Positions 10,100 to 18,003 of a stretch of DNA of 32,894 nt are shown here, piece after piece. Within the stretch, counting starts at the first letter, position 1; the number at the start of each line of letters is the position of its first letter. Source of the DNA: Schizochytrium sp. CCTCC M209059 (lineage: Eukaryota; Sar; Bigyra; Thraustochytrida; Thraustochytriidae). The stretch lies in the NCBI GenBank assembly GCA_000818945.1, contig KN805423.1, positions 195,363 to 228,256 of the forward strand, in the 5' to 3' direction. The notes beneath the pieces are model-generated. The model did no database searches. It was not told where the DNA came from and worked only from the letters and a program-made list of their open reading frames with translations. The position numbers and the translations under genes are program-made.

Positions 10100-13000
10100 T
10101 TACTTTTGGTTTTCGTATACGATGGTTTTCAGTGCCTCCGTTGCCTCCGCCGCAGAGGTATGCGGGCTCTCAAGACCTCGAATGCGGTAGACGTCAATGG
10201 CGCCATCCGAAGCGCCAGCGACGACGATGGGCACATTGCTGGCAAAGGCAATACTGCAAAAGAAGGAAGCACCAGTCTGAACCCGCGAGCGCGCATTGTC
10301 TCCAGTACCAACAGAGGCATCCGCCGTCGGGGGGTCGGGAGGGGCCACAGCCGCAGCCGACGTGCTCCGGCGTAGCCTTGCCTTGCGTTCAGCACTAGCA
10401 TCAATGAATTGCGTAATGACCGGGTCAAGCGTGTTCCTAGAAAGATCCCAAATCTCGAGGCGACCATCGCCCGCGACAGAGCCGAAAACAGTGGACTGCG
10501 TGGTGGACCAGGCGACATCGTAGACAACGTCGGCGAGGTCGACCGATTGAAAGTGGAGCAAAGGCTGATCACGCTCCGGTTCCCAGAGCTTGACGGACCA
10601 GTCAGCGGAACAGGTAAGAAATGCCTCGGGCCAAAAGGGCGAGCAGCGCAGCTTGTAGGCTGGCCCCGAATGGCCAAAGTAAGTCTCCAAGTACTGCTCA
10701 TTGTAACTACACGAACAGCGATGCAAGGTACCGTCTTCTGTGGCCACATAATACACGCCGGACCCATTGGCTGGAAAATCCAGACTGAGGCCCGCGGCTG
10801 TGCGGGAGATGATGCCCTCACCATGCCCGCCGAGCTCTGTGGGGACGTGCACGCGTTTGAGAACCATGAGATCCGTACTTGAGAGCCCCTTCTTAAACGT
10901 CCACTCCGTAACGCGCCCGTCGGAACTCAGGGACACGAGCACTTCACCTCGTTCGTTTTTATTGACCCACTTGACCTGCCAGACGGCATCCTTGTGCTGC
11001 GTTGCGAGCCTCGAGCTATCAAGCACTGGCTTGTTTGCGGCGGGGCCCTCACGGTGGAGATCATAAATGGCCACCGTACCATCGTACATGCCGACAGCCA
11101 GAAGACTCGGGTGCTCCGTGGAGAAATCGACGCTGCAGACGCCCGCGGGGCACCGAATGATACGCTCCGGATACTCTGGATTCTTGAGCGTCCAGAATAA
11201 GATGAGACCATCCTGCTTTGTGTCAAAGTCGAACTGGCAGTACGCCACCGCAAGCAAGTCTTCGTTGAGCTTGTTCCACGACATGCTTGAGACCGTACGC
11301 CCCGCGGCTTCGGGACACTGGAACTTCCACAGCAGCTGAAGGGCGGGGTCCTCCTCCGCAGGGACTTCATCATCATCAAGCTCTGACGCGGCATAAGCTC
11401 CGTCTTCGGCGCCTCCTTCGAGAGCATTTGTCTGCGTTTCGCCCACCGCCGCCTCGGCACTTGAGCCGGATGTGGCGGTGCCTTCACCCGCTGCAGCTGC
11501 TGCGTCGCCATCCGGTGGGCCGTTGGTCTTTGATCCCTCCGCATCGCCGCCACTACCGGAGGCAGCCGTTTCTGGATTTGTAGTCTGACCATCGCCCGAC
11601 CCCGAGCCCTCGGCAGCTTCCGCGTCGGGATTTTCGCCGTCTTGACCGTGTTCTCTTGCTTGGTCAGCGGCTTCCCCACTTGCATCGCCAAGCGCGCTGG
11701 GATCGTCCGCACTGCTTGCTTGCGCAGCTTCTTTGACAAAGTCAGCGTCAGCAAGTGGGACAGCGCGATAGAGAAGGTGTTTGTTGTGAAAGACATTTTG
11801 CTGCACGCCTCGTTCCAGGGTGCGAAGAGTATCTGCGAAGCCCAGCCCTGTAAACATGGGGTTTGTCTCTTCCCCTGAAGCACCTGCAGCTCCGGCACCA
11901 GGGTCTTGCGGGCTGCCCGGAGACGTGGGGCTGCGGGCGGCAAGAGCGTTTTCTGTGGCGGCTTCCTCGATGGGCAGTAGACAACCCGGCGAGGCGACGC
12001 TTGCTGAAACGAGCTTTTCGATCTGCTGCGAGCGTGCGGCGGCAATGGCCGCTCCAAGGGAGCCCCGGTCGCTGGCTTGAGCTGCCTTTGCGGCGGCTTG
12101 GTTTTGCACGGTGTCCTGCGCTCCCACAACCATGTCGACGTTCTCTTTTTCGTTGGACGCCCCGCTGGTCGCATTTGTGTCAGTAGCCAGGGCATCGGTA
12201 GCTGTGGCACCAGCGCCAGCATCACCTGCAAGGTCGTCCTCGGCGCCAAAGTCTGTGCCAGAGCTGTCAGCCAGCACAACGTGATCGTAGATATCCCAGG
12301 AAGTGACTTGGCATCCCGAGTCCTGAACGGGAGGTGCAAGCGTTGATATTTCGGTACTTTTCACCTCGTGATTGAGCGTCTGCGTTGGCCTGGAGGTGTA
12401 AAGATCGGAGCTCTCGCGGCCTTCGCACATAGCGTCGTATTTTTCGTTCTTCTCGGTGACAAGCTTGTGTTCGGCAGACTCGGCAAAGACGCAGGCGCCC
12501 GTAAGCTGGAAGAGGGTGGTTGTAGGCGTCTCGGTGAGAAATTTTGTAATGTTCTCCTGAAGGTCGATCTGCCCTTTGTCGCCAAGCGCGAGTTGCGTCT
12601 GGCGCTGGTCGCGTAAGGACGGAGATCGAGGCTCGGTCATGCGTTTTCCCGTCGCGGCCGTAGGCGAGGAGGCTTGCGACTGCTGTGACGCCGCGGGCGC
12701 GGGCGTTTGCGGCGGCTGATGCTGCGGCAGAGGCGGGTGCTGAGGTGGAGGCGGAAGACTCTCTTGGCCGAGCTGGGACTTGGAAGCATCATCGACAACG
12801 GGTGTAGAACCTGGTCCAGCGCCAGCCTTGAAGCTCGATCGAATCGCGTTGGAGCTTGCAAAAATCATGGACCCGTTCATACTGGCGTTGATGTCTTTTT
12901 TGCCCCCTTGCTGGTTATTGTTGTTGCTGTTGTTATTGCCGGACTGACTATTGGAAACAGCAAGGCTTTCGTGATCATTGAGAAGGGAAAGAGGCGTAAG

Positions 13001-13264
13001 ATCTTGGCCATCCAACCAGACACGGATTGTGTCGCCGCCGCCACTGCCGTAGCCCCCATTTCTGCTCATGCTTGTTCCACGCATGCTGCTGCTACCAGAG
13101 AGCTTGCTGGAAAACACTGCGCTTGGTCCTCCTCCAAGACCTTGCTTTTTCTTGCTGCGATTGGCAAAGCGGCTCGCGCCACCCGAAATGGACCCTTGCG
13201 GGACGCCGGCATTGCGCACAGAGGCAGCACTACTGCCTCCGGAGACCTTTGACGTCCCGACCAT
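10100..13264 (-). CDS. DNAI4: Axonemal dynein intermediate chain 4-like WD40 protein (WDR78/IC138)
   Basis: Scaffold of the two-headed inner dynein arm (f/I1) in cilia and flagella. The protein is 1054 aa from the ATG at 13264 (A at -3, G at +4); upstream the frame opens only with GTG. The N-terminal ~300 residues are low-complexity (Ser/Asn/Gln/Pro). About residues 470-520 contain a LERGVQQNVFHNKHLLYRAVPL segment, the kind that precedes the propeller in this family. It is followed by a ~100-residue Glu/Gly/Ala-rich insert. WD40 repeats run from about 640 to 1030 and include NEDLLAVAYCQFDF, LKNPEYPERI and LLAVGMYDGTVAIYD, closely resembling WDR78. Later blades include LRCSPFWPEAFLTCSADWSVKLW and FGSVAGDGRLEIWDLS. 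The ortholog is longer than human WDR78 mainly through low-complexity inserts. It implies a motile flagellated stage. A close relative (DNAI3/WDR63) is the main alternative. Confidence 0.85.
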   Translation of the reverse strand: MVGTSKVSGGSSAASVRNAGVPQGSISGGASRFANRSKKKQGLGGGPSAVFSSKLSGSSSMRGTSMSRNGGYGSGGGDTIRVWLDGQDLTPLSLLNDHESLAVSNSQSGNNNSNNNNQQGGKKDINASMNGSMIFASSNAIRSSFKAGAGPGSTPVVDDASKSQLGQESLPPPPQHPPLPQHQPPQTPAPAASQQSQASSPTAATGKRMTEPRSPSLRDQRQTQLALGDKGQIDLQENITKFLTETPTTTLFQLTGACVFAESAEHKLVTEKNEKYDAMCEGRESSDLYTSRPTQTLNHEVKSTEISTLAPPVQDSGCQVTSWDIYDHVVLADSSGTDFGAEDDLAGDAGAGATATDALATDTNATSGASNEKENVDMVVGAQDTVQNQAAAKAAQASDRGSLGAAIAAARSQQIEKLVSASVASPGCLLPIEEAATENALAARSPTSPGSPQDPGAGAAGASGEETNPMFTGLGFADTLRTLERGVQQNVFHNKHLLYRAVPLADADFVKEAAQASSADDPSALGDASGEAADQAREHGQDGENPDAEAAEGSGSGDGQTTNPETAASGSGGDAEGSKTNGPPDGDAAAAAGEGTATSGSSAEAAVGETQTNALEGGAEDGAYAASELDDDEVPAEEDPALQLLWKFQCPEAAGRTVSSMSWNKLNEDLLAVAYCQFDFDTKQDGLILFWTLKNPEYPERIIRCPAGVCSVDFSTEHPSLLAVGMYDGTVAIYDLHREGPAANKPVLDSSRLATQHKDAVWQVKWVNKNERGEVLVSLSSDGRVTEWTFKKGLSSTDLMVLKRVHVPTELGGHGEGIISRTAAGLSLDFPANGSGVYYVATEDGTLHRCSCSYNEQYLETYFGHSGPAYKLRCSPFWPEAFLTCSADWSVKLWEPERDQPLLHFQSVDLADVVYDVAWSTTQSTVFGSVAGDGRLEIWDLSRNTLDPVITQFIDASAERKARLRRSTSAAAVAPPDPPTADASVGTGDNARSRVQTGASFFCSIAFASNVPIVVAGASDGAIDVYRIRGLESPHTSAAEATEALKTIVYENQK

Positions 13265-13756
13265 GATACCTTTTGAGGCGGGCGAACTTGGAGCGCGCGC
13301 GCGCAACGCGTACGCGCAAGTCGCCCTGAGCGCGGGCGGCACTCGCGATTACTTTCTGGCGAACGAGTGAGTGCAGGGACGCGCAAAGCCACGTGCCAGA
13401 GAGGTCGAGCAAGCGTTCTGGCTGGACCTGCCGCGATGGCACTGCCCGCGCTCGCCTGCTCACACGCTCGCAACCGGACAAGCAGCAATGATTGTGCGCA
13501 GTGCACTCGGCCTCTCTTTGTAAGGAGAGCCCGCGACGGGGTCTGGGCAAATGACCGTTGCAAGTCGAGTATAGCAAGTGGCGGAAAGTGCACAAGAAGG
13601 AAATTGAAAGTGACCCAAGACGAATTCCCCCCTATCGAGTGAGCGAAAAAGGCATTAGTGGTTTGACGAGGCAAGTTGAAGCGGCGTTGAGCAAGTATAC
13701 TTGCTGCATGTAGTAGTGGAAGAACTCGGGCGGGCTGCGCGCGCATAGAGAGAACC
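13265..13756. promoter_or_regulatory. Divergent promoter region between DNAI4-like and membrane-protein genes
   Basis: A 492-bp spacer between two divergent start codons. It is GC-rich at the DNAI4 side, with an alternating GCGCGCGCGC at 13294-13304. No TATA box stands out, and open frames across it look like chance reads. Shared regulation is possible but unproven. Confidence 0.35.
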
Positions 13757-14922
13757 ATGAGCGCGACGGGTGCTGCTGCCGAAAGCGGCAGCGGTCGAGG
13801 CGGCGGTAGCGACGAGAGGAATAATGGCGTCTTTATCTCTTTGGAAGAGATGGAACGCAAGGAAGCCGAGAAGCTGGTGGCAGCCCAGGCCGAAGAGGCG
13901 CGCTTGCAAGAGGAGGATGAAAAGCGCCAGCGCGATTCTCGGGCTAGCGAAATGTATTGGGCCTATAATCTGTACGTGCTAACATCGGGACCAGCAATTC
14001 TGGCGCTAATGACATTGTTTGCAGCGCCCTTTGTGATTCACGGGTTAGAAACCTGCCCGACATCATCGCTCAATGGTACGTTGATAGCAGCCAAGACGCG
14101 CTTGCTTCAAGGCGATCCAAGATTTCATGTAAAGATGAACTCACCACATCTCACGCAAAAATTTGCTGTATGTTTTTTTCTTGTTCTTTCTCGCTTGACG
14201 CAGTTTTTGTTGTTTTGACAATGCTTATCGCATACCTATACCTTTTTGTGTACGCATGGATGCTGCTGGGGCCGCTTCCCTTTCACACGCGCATGCATCC
14301 GCTTAAAGTGATATTTGGAGTCATTGCAACCATTTCTGTTGCAGTCTATGGTCTACTCGCTGTATGGTGCTTTACCAATAGGGAATGTGTAAGTCATGGC
14401 CAAGGATATCATTGAGGGAAACTTTGTGCTGACAGCCTTTAACAGGCTGATTCTGCGCCTGGAGAGTACACGTATTGCATGTTCCAGGTCGTCATTTTCG
14501 CGTTTGGGTCGACATCTGCTGCGAGCAAATTCATCAAGGAAAAACTGCAAGCGCGAGCGCTTCGAGAGCGCAAAGCGCGCCGCAAGCGTTTAAAGGAACA
14601 GCTCGCCAAGGAGATGGAGGCTGCTGCTCTTATGTCCGAGGAAGATGAAGACAATGAGGATGGGGATGACGGTGGCGAAGATGGGGATGTGGAAGATGAC
14701 GACGAGGAAGGAGAAGAAGAAGAAGAAGAAGAAGAAGAAGAAGAAGATGAAGATGATGATGACGACGACGGCGGCGGAACTGGAGAGCATGATGAAGCAA
14801 GTCAAACAAACGAAGTACGGGAAAATGATAAGGGAATCGAGGAGGACTTCAACACGGCGGCCGCGTCAAAGGATAAAACGAATAAGGACCTTGCGAAATC
14901 CCAGGCTTCAGATCTGAAGTGA
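13757..14922 (+). CDS. Polytopic membrane protein with coiled acidic tail, gene with short introns
   Basis: I do not recognise the family. The frame only continues if introns are removed. A clear one is GTAAGT...CTGAC...AACAG at 14389-14445 (57 nt, phase 0). Upstream, two models both keep frame and both give 326 aa. Model B removes 14076-14203 (GTACGT...CAG, 128 nt). Model A removes 13972-14024 (GTACGT...GCTAATGAC...TTTGCAG, 53 nt) and 14129-14203 (GTAAAG...CAG, 75 nt). Model B gives four hydrophobic segments (YVLTSGPAILALMTLFAAPF, VFVVLTMLIAYLYLFVYAW, KVIFGVIATISVAVYGLLAV and a weaker YTYCMFQVVIFAFG) and so a MARVEL-like four-helix topology; model A loses the first. The N-terminus (30-70) is a charged helix. 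The C-terminus is basic-coiled (KEKLQARALRERKARRKRLK), then very acidic through a GAA/GAT microsatellite at about 14711-14770. I prefer model B. Confidence 0.65.
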
Positions 14923-15321
14923 GGGCCACCGAAGTGCACAGACGCGCATGTCATGAGAGGCTATCTCATAAAACAGGATGATTGGCCAGCTGATTTTTTT
15001 TTCCCGCCGAGCATCGAGAGGATTTGTTAGTATCTAGCCACATGAAGTTATCCGAAAAGTCATTCGAGATTTTGGTCGCGCGATCGGGACAAGCACCGTC
15101 GAAAATATGCTGATTAGCTTTTAAATTAAGCCCAGACAAGGCTCTCCTCGGCACTGTTGTCATGGCAAAGTTCGAAATTCTCAAACGCTTTCTTTTGTCG
15201 AACGGAGGGAGGTGATAAATCTGGCGGCACCTACCACTACATGGTCTATTTTGTCGGAAAAAAACAAAAAAAACGGATAATAAAGCTATCCGAAATTTAC
15301 TGAAGGGACTTCATCAGCGTT
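14923..15321. other. AT-richer spacer before the degraded region
   Basis: The GC content drops here. There are A/T homopolymers at 14995-15002 and 15257-15272 and no supported gene. It marks the passage from intact genes to the region of broken ones. Confidence 0.5.
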
Positions 15322-16080
15322 CTAAGGAGAGTCTGGTTCGAGTGATGAGCTCGCATCTTCTGAGACATGTTCCTCTGAGCTTGCAGAGAGGGAACGTACA
15401 AGCTCCAGCAGCTCTTGCTAAGACCGCTGAATCGGAACACGTTCCCCTGCGAGTTGTAGGACCTCCATGAGTTCTATTCTTATAATCTTGTCATCTCGCC
15501 AAAACTCGAATGAGAAATCCTCATTTGCCTTCGGAGCAAAAAAGCGCGAACACCTACTTCTTCCACAAATTGCTTGTCCTTCTTTTCTTTCTTCGCCTTG
15601 CTCACAACCTCACGGAACTTGTCTTGAGCCTCGATGGCTTTCAGTCGCGCGAGATCGTACATGTCCTTCAGCTGCCAGAGATTCGTTCATACACGCTGCA
15701 AACGGCGGCGAAGTCAGCGCCACCAACGTCTTCAAACAAGATATTCGTCAGTCTCTTCGAAGAGGTCTCGCTCCGCTTCTCCTGAATGGAATTATCCTGA
15801 CCTTCTCCTGTGCTACCAGAACTCGATATGAACTTTCCGAATACCGTTTCGATGAATGCCTTCGCTTCTGCCTCGCTCTGCGGGCGGCTTGGCAAGGGCC
15901 ACGAGATTGCAAAACTTCGAGTCGGTGTCGCGTTGCCTCTCCCCTGGTCCGTCGACAGCTTCCGGCGGCGACGCAAAGTAGCTCGTGATCATGCGCTGGC
16001 TCATCTTTCGTCGACAGAGCTGCCGACGCGCTCCGTTAGATTAAATCTCTGCTGCTCAAGCTGCGCAATCCAGGCCTAAT
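15322..16080 (-). pseudogene. Frameshifted remnant of an unknown protein gene
   Basis: Protein-like sequence runs along the minus strand but jumps between frames. From right to left the pieces are: one with AQLEQQRFNLTERV (about 16025-16075); one with MITSYFASPPEAV and KFCNLVALAKPPAE (about 15895-16004); one with AEAKAFIETVFGKFI and ILFEDVGGADFAAV (about 15668-15885); one with MYDLARLKAIEAQDKFREVV and KKEKKDKQFVEEVG (about 15545-15662); and one with FEFWRDDKIIRIELMEVLQL and ELVRSLSASSEEHVSEDA, which ends at a TAG at 15322-15324. At least three frame changes and one in-frame TAG separate them. The order and charge pattern suggest one former gene with a helical, charged C-terminal half. Family not recognised. 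Splicing of a live gene is less likely because the breaks lack clean GT-AG pairs, though I could not exclude it everywhere. Confidence 0.5.
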
Positions 16081-16263
16081 CACCGCTTGGGTTCAACCCA
16101 TCGTTCGTTCATACAAATGTATTGGTCGGCCTATTTAATGGTCTATTTCTGTGTAGCAAGCTGAGCCTTTCAATTCCAAGTTGACTCAAGTTGATTTGCA
16201 ACATGGTCTTACAGCTAGTGAGTAGTAGGTAACTCCTATACGATTTCACGGGCAAATAAAAAA

Positions 16264-16384
16264 GATCAGTTGGCTTCGCAGAAGAACACAGGCCGCAAGT
16301 GGTTGATTAATGCGATGGCGAATGTGGCCGCAATAGATTATTGCAGCGCTCTATCAATATCAGATACCACGACGCAACGAGCAC
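16264..16384 (+). repeat. Transposase fragment, plus-oriented arm of an inverted pair
   Basis: About 121 bp that match, with scattered substitutions, the reverse complement of 17538-17660. Both encode the same peptide core (ASQKNTG.KWL..AMANVAAI.YCSALSI) in opposite orientations. The homology ends abruptly near GACGCAACGAGCAC on one side and GATCAGTTGG on the other. It is probably a piece of the same element whose longer remnant lies at 17155-17830. Confidence 0.8.
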
Positions 16385-17017
16385 GATTTTACGGGCAAAT
16401 CAGTGTGGTGTTCAAATCGGAGGTTCTACCCTCAATTTATTTTCTGCCGACCAACAACGAAATGACGTTGCGTCTCTAGAGTGGCCGAGAAATCAAGTTG
16501 TGCACAAGCTACCATCCCTCAATGTTAGTGAGCTCACTCTTGCCGTCACCCGAGCTCGTGAATTACAAACACCAACTCCCACCCCCTCCTCCTCCTCCTC
16601 CTCCTCCTCTTTCCGGAGGATCCAGCGAGTCACGCCGACAAAGACGACCAGGTAAAACGTGTCGAGCTATACAACGTAGAAAGAGCGAACTTTAGGCAAT
16701 CGCCTTTCCTTCCCATCGTTACAAGCAAGCAGAACAAAATAATTTGTAAAACACAGGTGAATTATTCTGTAAAACACAGGTATATAACGTTGTGCCTGTG
16801 TGCTGCTTCGCGATGCAAGCTGCTTCGCGATGTGTTCTCTCTTTTGATCAACCATATACAACTAACAACAGCTCGAATCACGGTTCGTCATGACTCCCGG
16901 AAGTTAGAGAGAACAGAAACCAACAGTCAATGCGACCATAAATCGGGAATCACAGAGGCAGCAGAGGGAGCTGCACAGCACCATGGGAAGGGGCGTTGCT
17001 GGGGGGCCTTTGTGCTG

Positions 17018-17048
17018 ACCAACTCGCATTTGGATAATGCGAGTTGGT
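17018..17048. repeat. 12-bp perfect inverted repeat with 7-nt loop
   Basis: ACCAACTCGCAT at 17018-17029 is the exact reverse complement of ATGCGAGTTGGT at 17037-17048, with loop TTGGATA. It would fold as a strong hairpin. It lies between the two inverted transposase fragments. A terminator, an element terminus or a small RNA stem are all possible; nothing in the sequence chooses between them. Confidence 0.7.
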
Positions 17049-17154
17049 TGTAAGCATTTTTATGGCTTTTCATAAATAAACAATAGGACTAACCATCTGA
17101 AATTGGTAGGACAGATTCAAGCTGCTTTTCGAGTTCATTAACGTCGAAATCTTC

Positions 17155-17830
17155 CTAAAAAAGGTCACCATCATCATCATTATCATCATCATCGCTGTCA
17201 GTGTCAACACCAACGTCATTTGAGGATTCTCTACGAAACGCCTCTACGACACCATTGTACGAGACGAGAATCCGCTTCACCGAGTCTCGACCGGAAGATT
17301 GCTCAAGTCTAATGAGCTCGGCATTTAGTCCCTGCTTCACATCTTGTTCTTCATGTACTTCCTTGCAAAGTTTCCTTTCACGTAAGCTCAAACCGGTTCG
17401 ATGGGCTGCAGATCCGAGTAGTGAGGTGGCTTGGAGAGAACGCGATGCCCTGCCCTGCCCACTCTGCGGCCTCGATCACTTCCGGCAGCACCTTCCCCAT
17501 GTTCCAGCTCTTCAGCGGAACTTTCAGCTGCGCAACTGTGCTCGTTGCGTCGTGCGGTATTTGATATTGATAGAGCGCTGCAATAACCTATTGCGGCCAC
17601 ATTTGCCATCGCATGAACCAACCACTTGCCGCCTGTGTTTTTCTGCGAAGCCAACTGATCATTTTGATACGCAAGATAAGTGTAGAGCTATGAAGCGCTC
17701 TGGAGACGTGAGCATCTGTCGTCCACGAGCTTTTCGATTGCCTGAAGTTCTCCTTCGCAGCCCTCCACGGTGCGTTTTGACGCTTTCATTTCGCGGATGC
17801 CCTTGCACTTGAGACGACGACATCCGGCGA
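17155..17830 (-). pseudogene. Degraded DDE transposase (Tc1/mariner-IS630 type)
   Basis: On the minus strand, protein-like pieces follow in order: KGIREMKASKRTVEGCEGEL and IEKLVDDRC (about 17697-17790); the block ASQKNTGGKWLVHAMANVAA (about 17590-17654); VPLKSWNMGKVLPEVIEAAE in another frame; and PPHYSDLQPIEPV (about 17391-17430). The last piece matches the C-terminal DDE signature of this superfamily, which commonly reads as P-P-S-P-D-L-N-P-I-E-x-x-W. Where the Trp is expected the codon is TGA, followed in frame by AYVKGN. Beyond it the frame shifts to a charged C-terminus ending in an Asp-rich run from an ATC microsatellite (17155-17200). Several frame breaks and the stop make it non-functional. 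Superfamily assignment rests mainly on the PIE motif. Confidence 0.6.
17538..17660 (-). repeat. Transposase fragment, minus-oriented arm of an inverted pair
   Basis: Partner of 16264-16384, in reverse orientation, about 1.15 kb away. This arm belongs to the longer transposase remnant. The opposite arm is a separate, shorter fragment. Confidence 0.8.
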
Positions 17831-17864
17831 CGCTTCGGGGACCCGCTCATCATTTTAGCACACC

Positions 17865-17882
17865 CACACACACACACACACA
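17865..17882. repeat. (CA)9 microsatellite
   Basis: Nine CA dinucleotides between the transposase remnant and the next gene. Confidence 0.95.
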
Positions 17883-18003
17883 CCCTCTTCACCGCAAGTC
17901 CGCGTCGTATGCTTGCTGGCGTTGGTCGTAGCCGCGATCTGCACGCCATCGACTTTTTCCAGTTTATCTTAAAAAGTGCAACTTCTCGCATGGACAAAAG
18001 AAA

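Larger units (their letters stand above)
16081..17154. other. Non-coding stretch with repeat fragments
   Basis: No intact gene. It holds one arm of an inverted transposase-fragment pair (16264-16384) and a CCT microsatellite at about 16586-16608. A 14-bp direct repeat TGTAAAACACAGGT occurs at 16745-16758 and 16768-16781. The motif GCTGCTTCGCGATG is repeated near 16801-16833. A 12-bp perfect hairpin lies at 17018-17048. These look like decayed mobile-element DNA. Confidence 0.5.

Noticed and set aside
10927..12339. 470-codon minus-strand frame inside the dynein intermediate-chain gene
   Set aside because: It is an overlapping frame of the WD40 gene without any recognisable motif; the GC-rich composition suppresses stops.
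16081..16110. GGTTCAA-like sequence considered as a tRNA T-arm; similar check at 21966-21985
   Set aside because: No acceptor, D or anticodon stems can be formed around either site.
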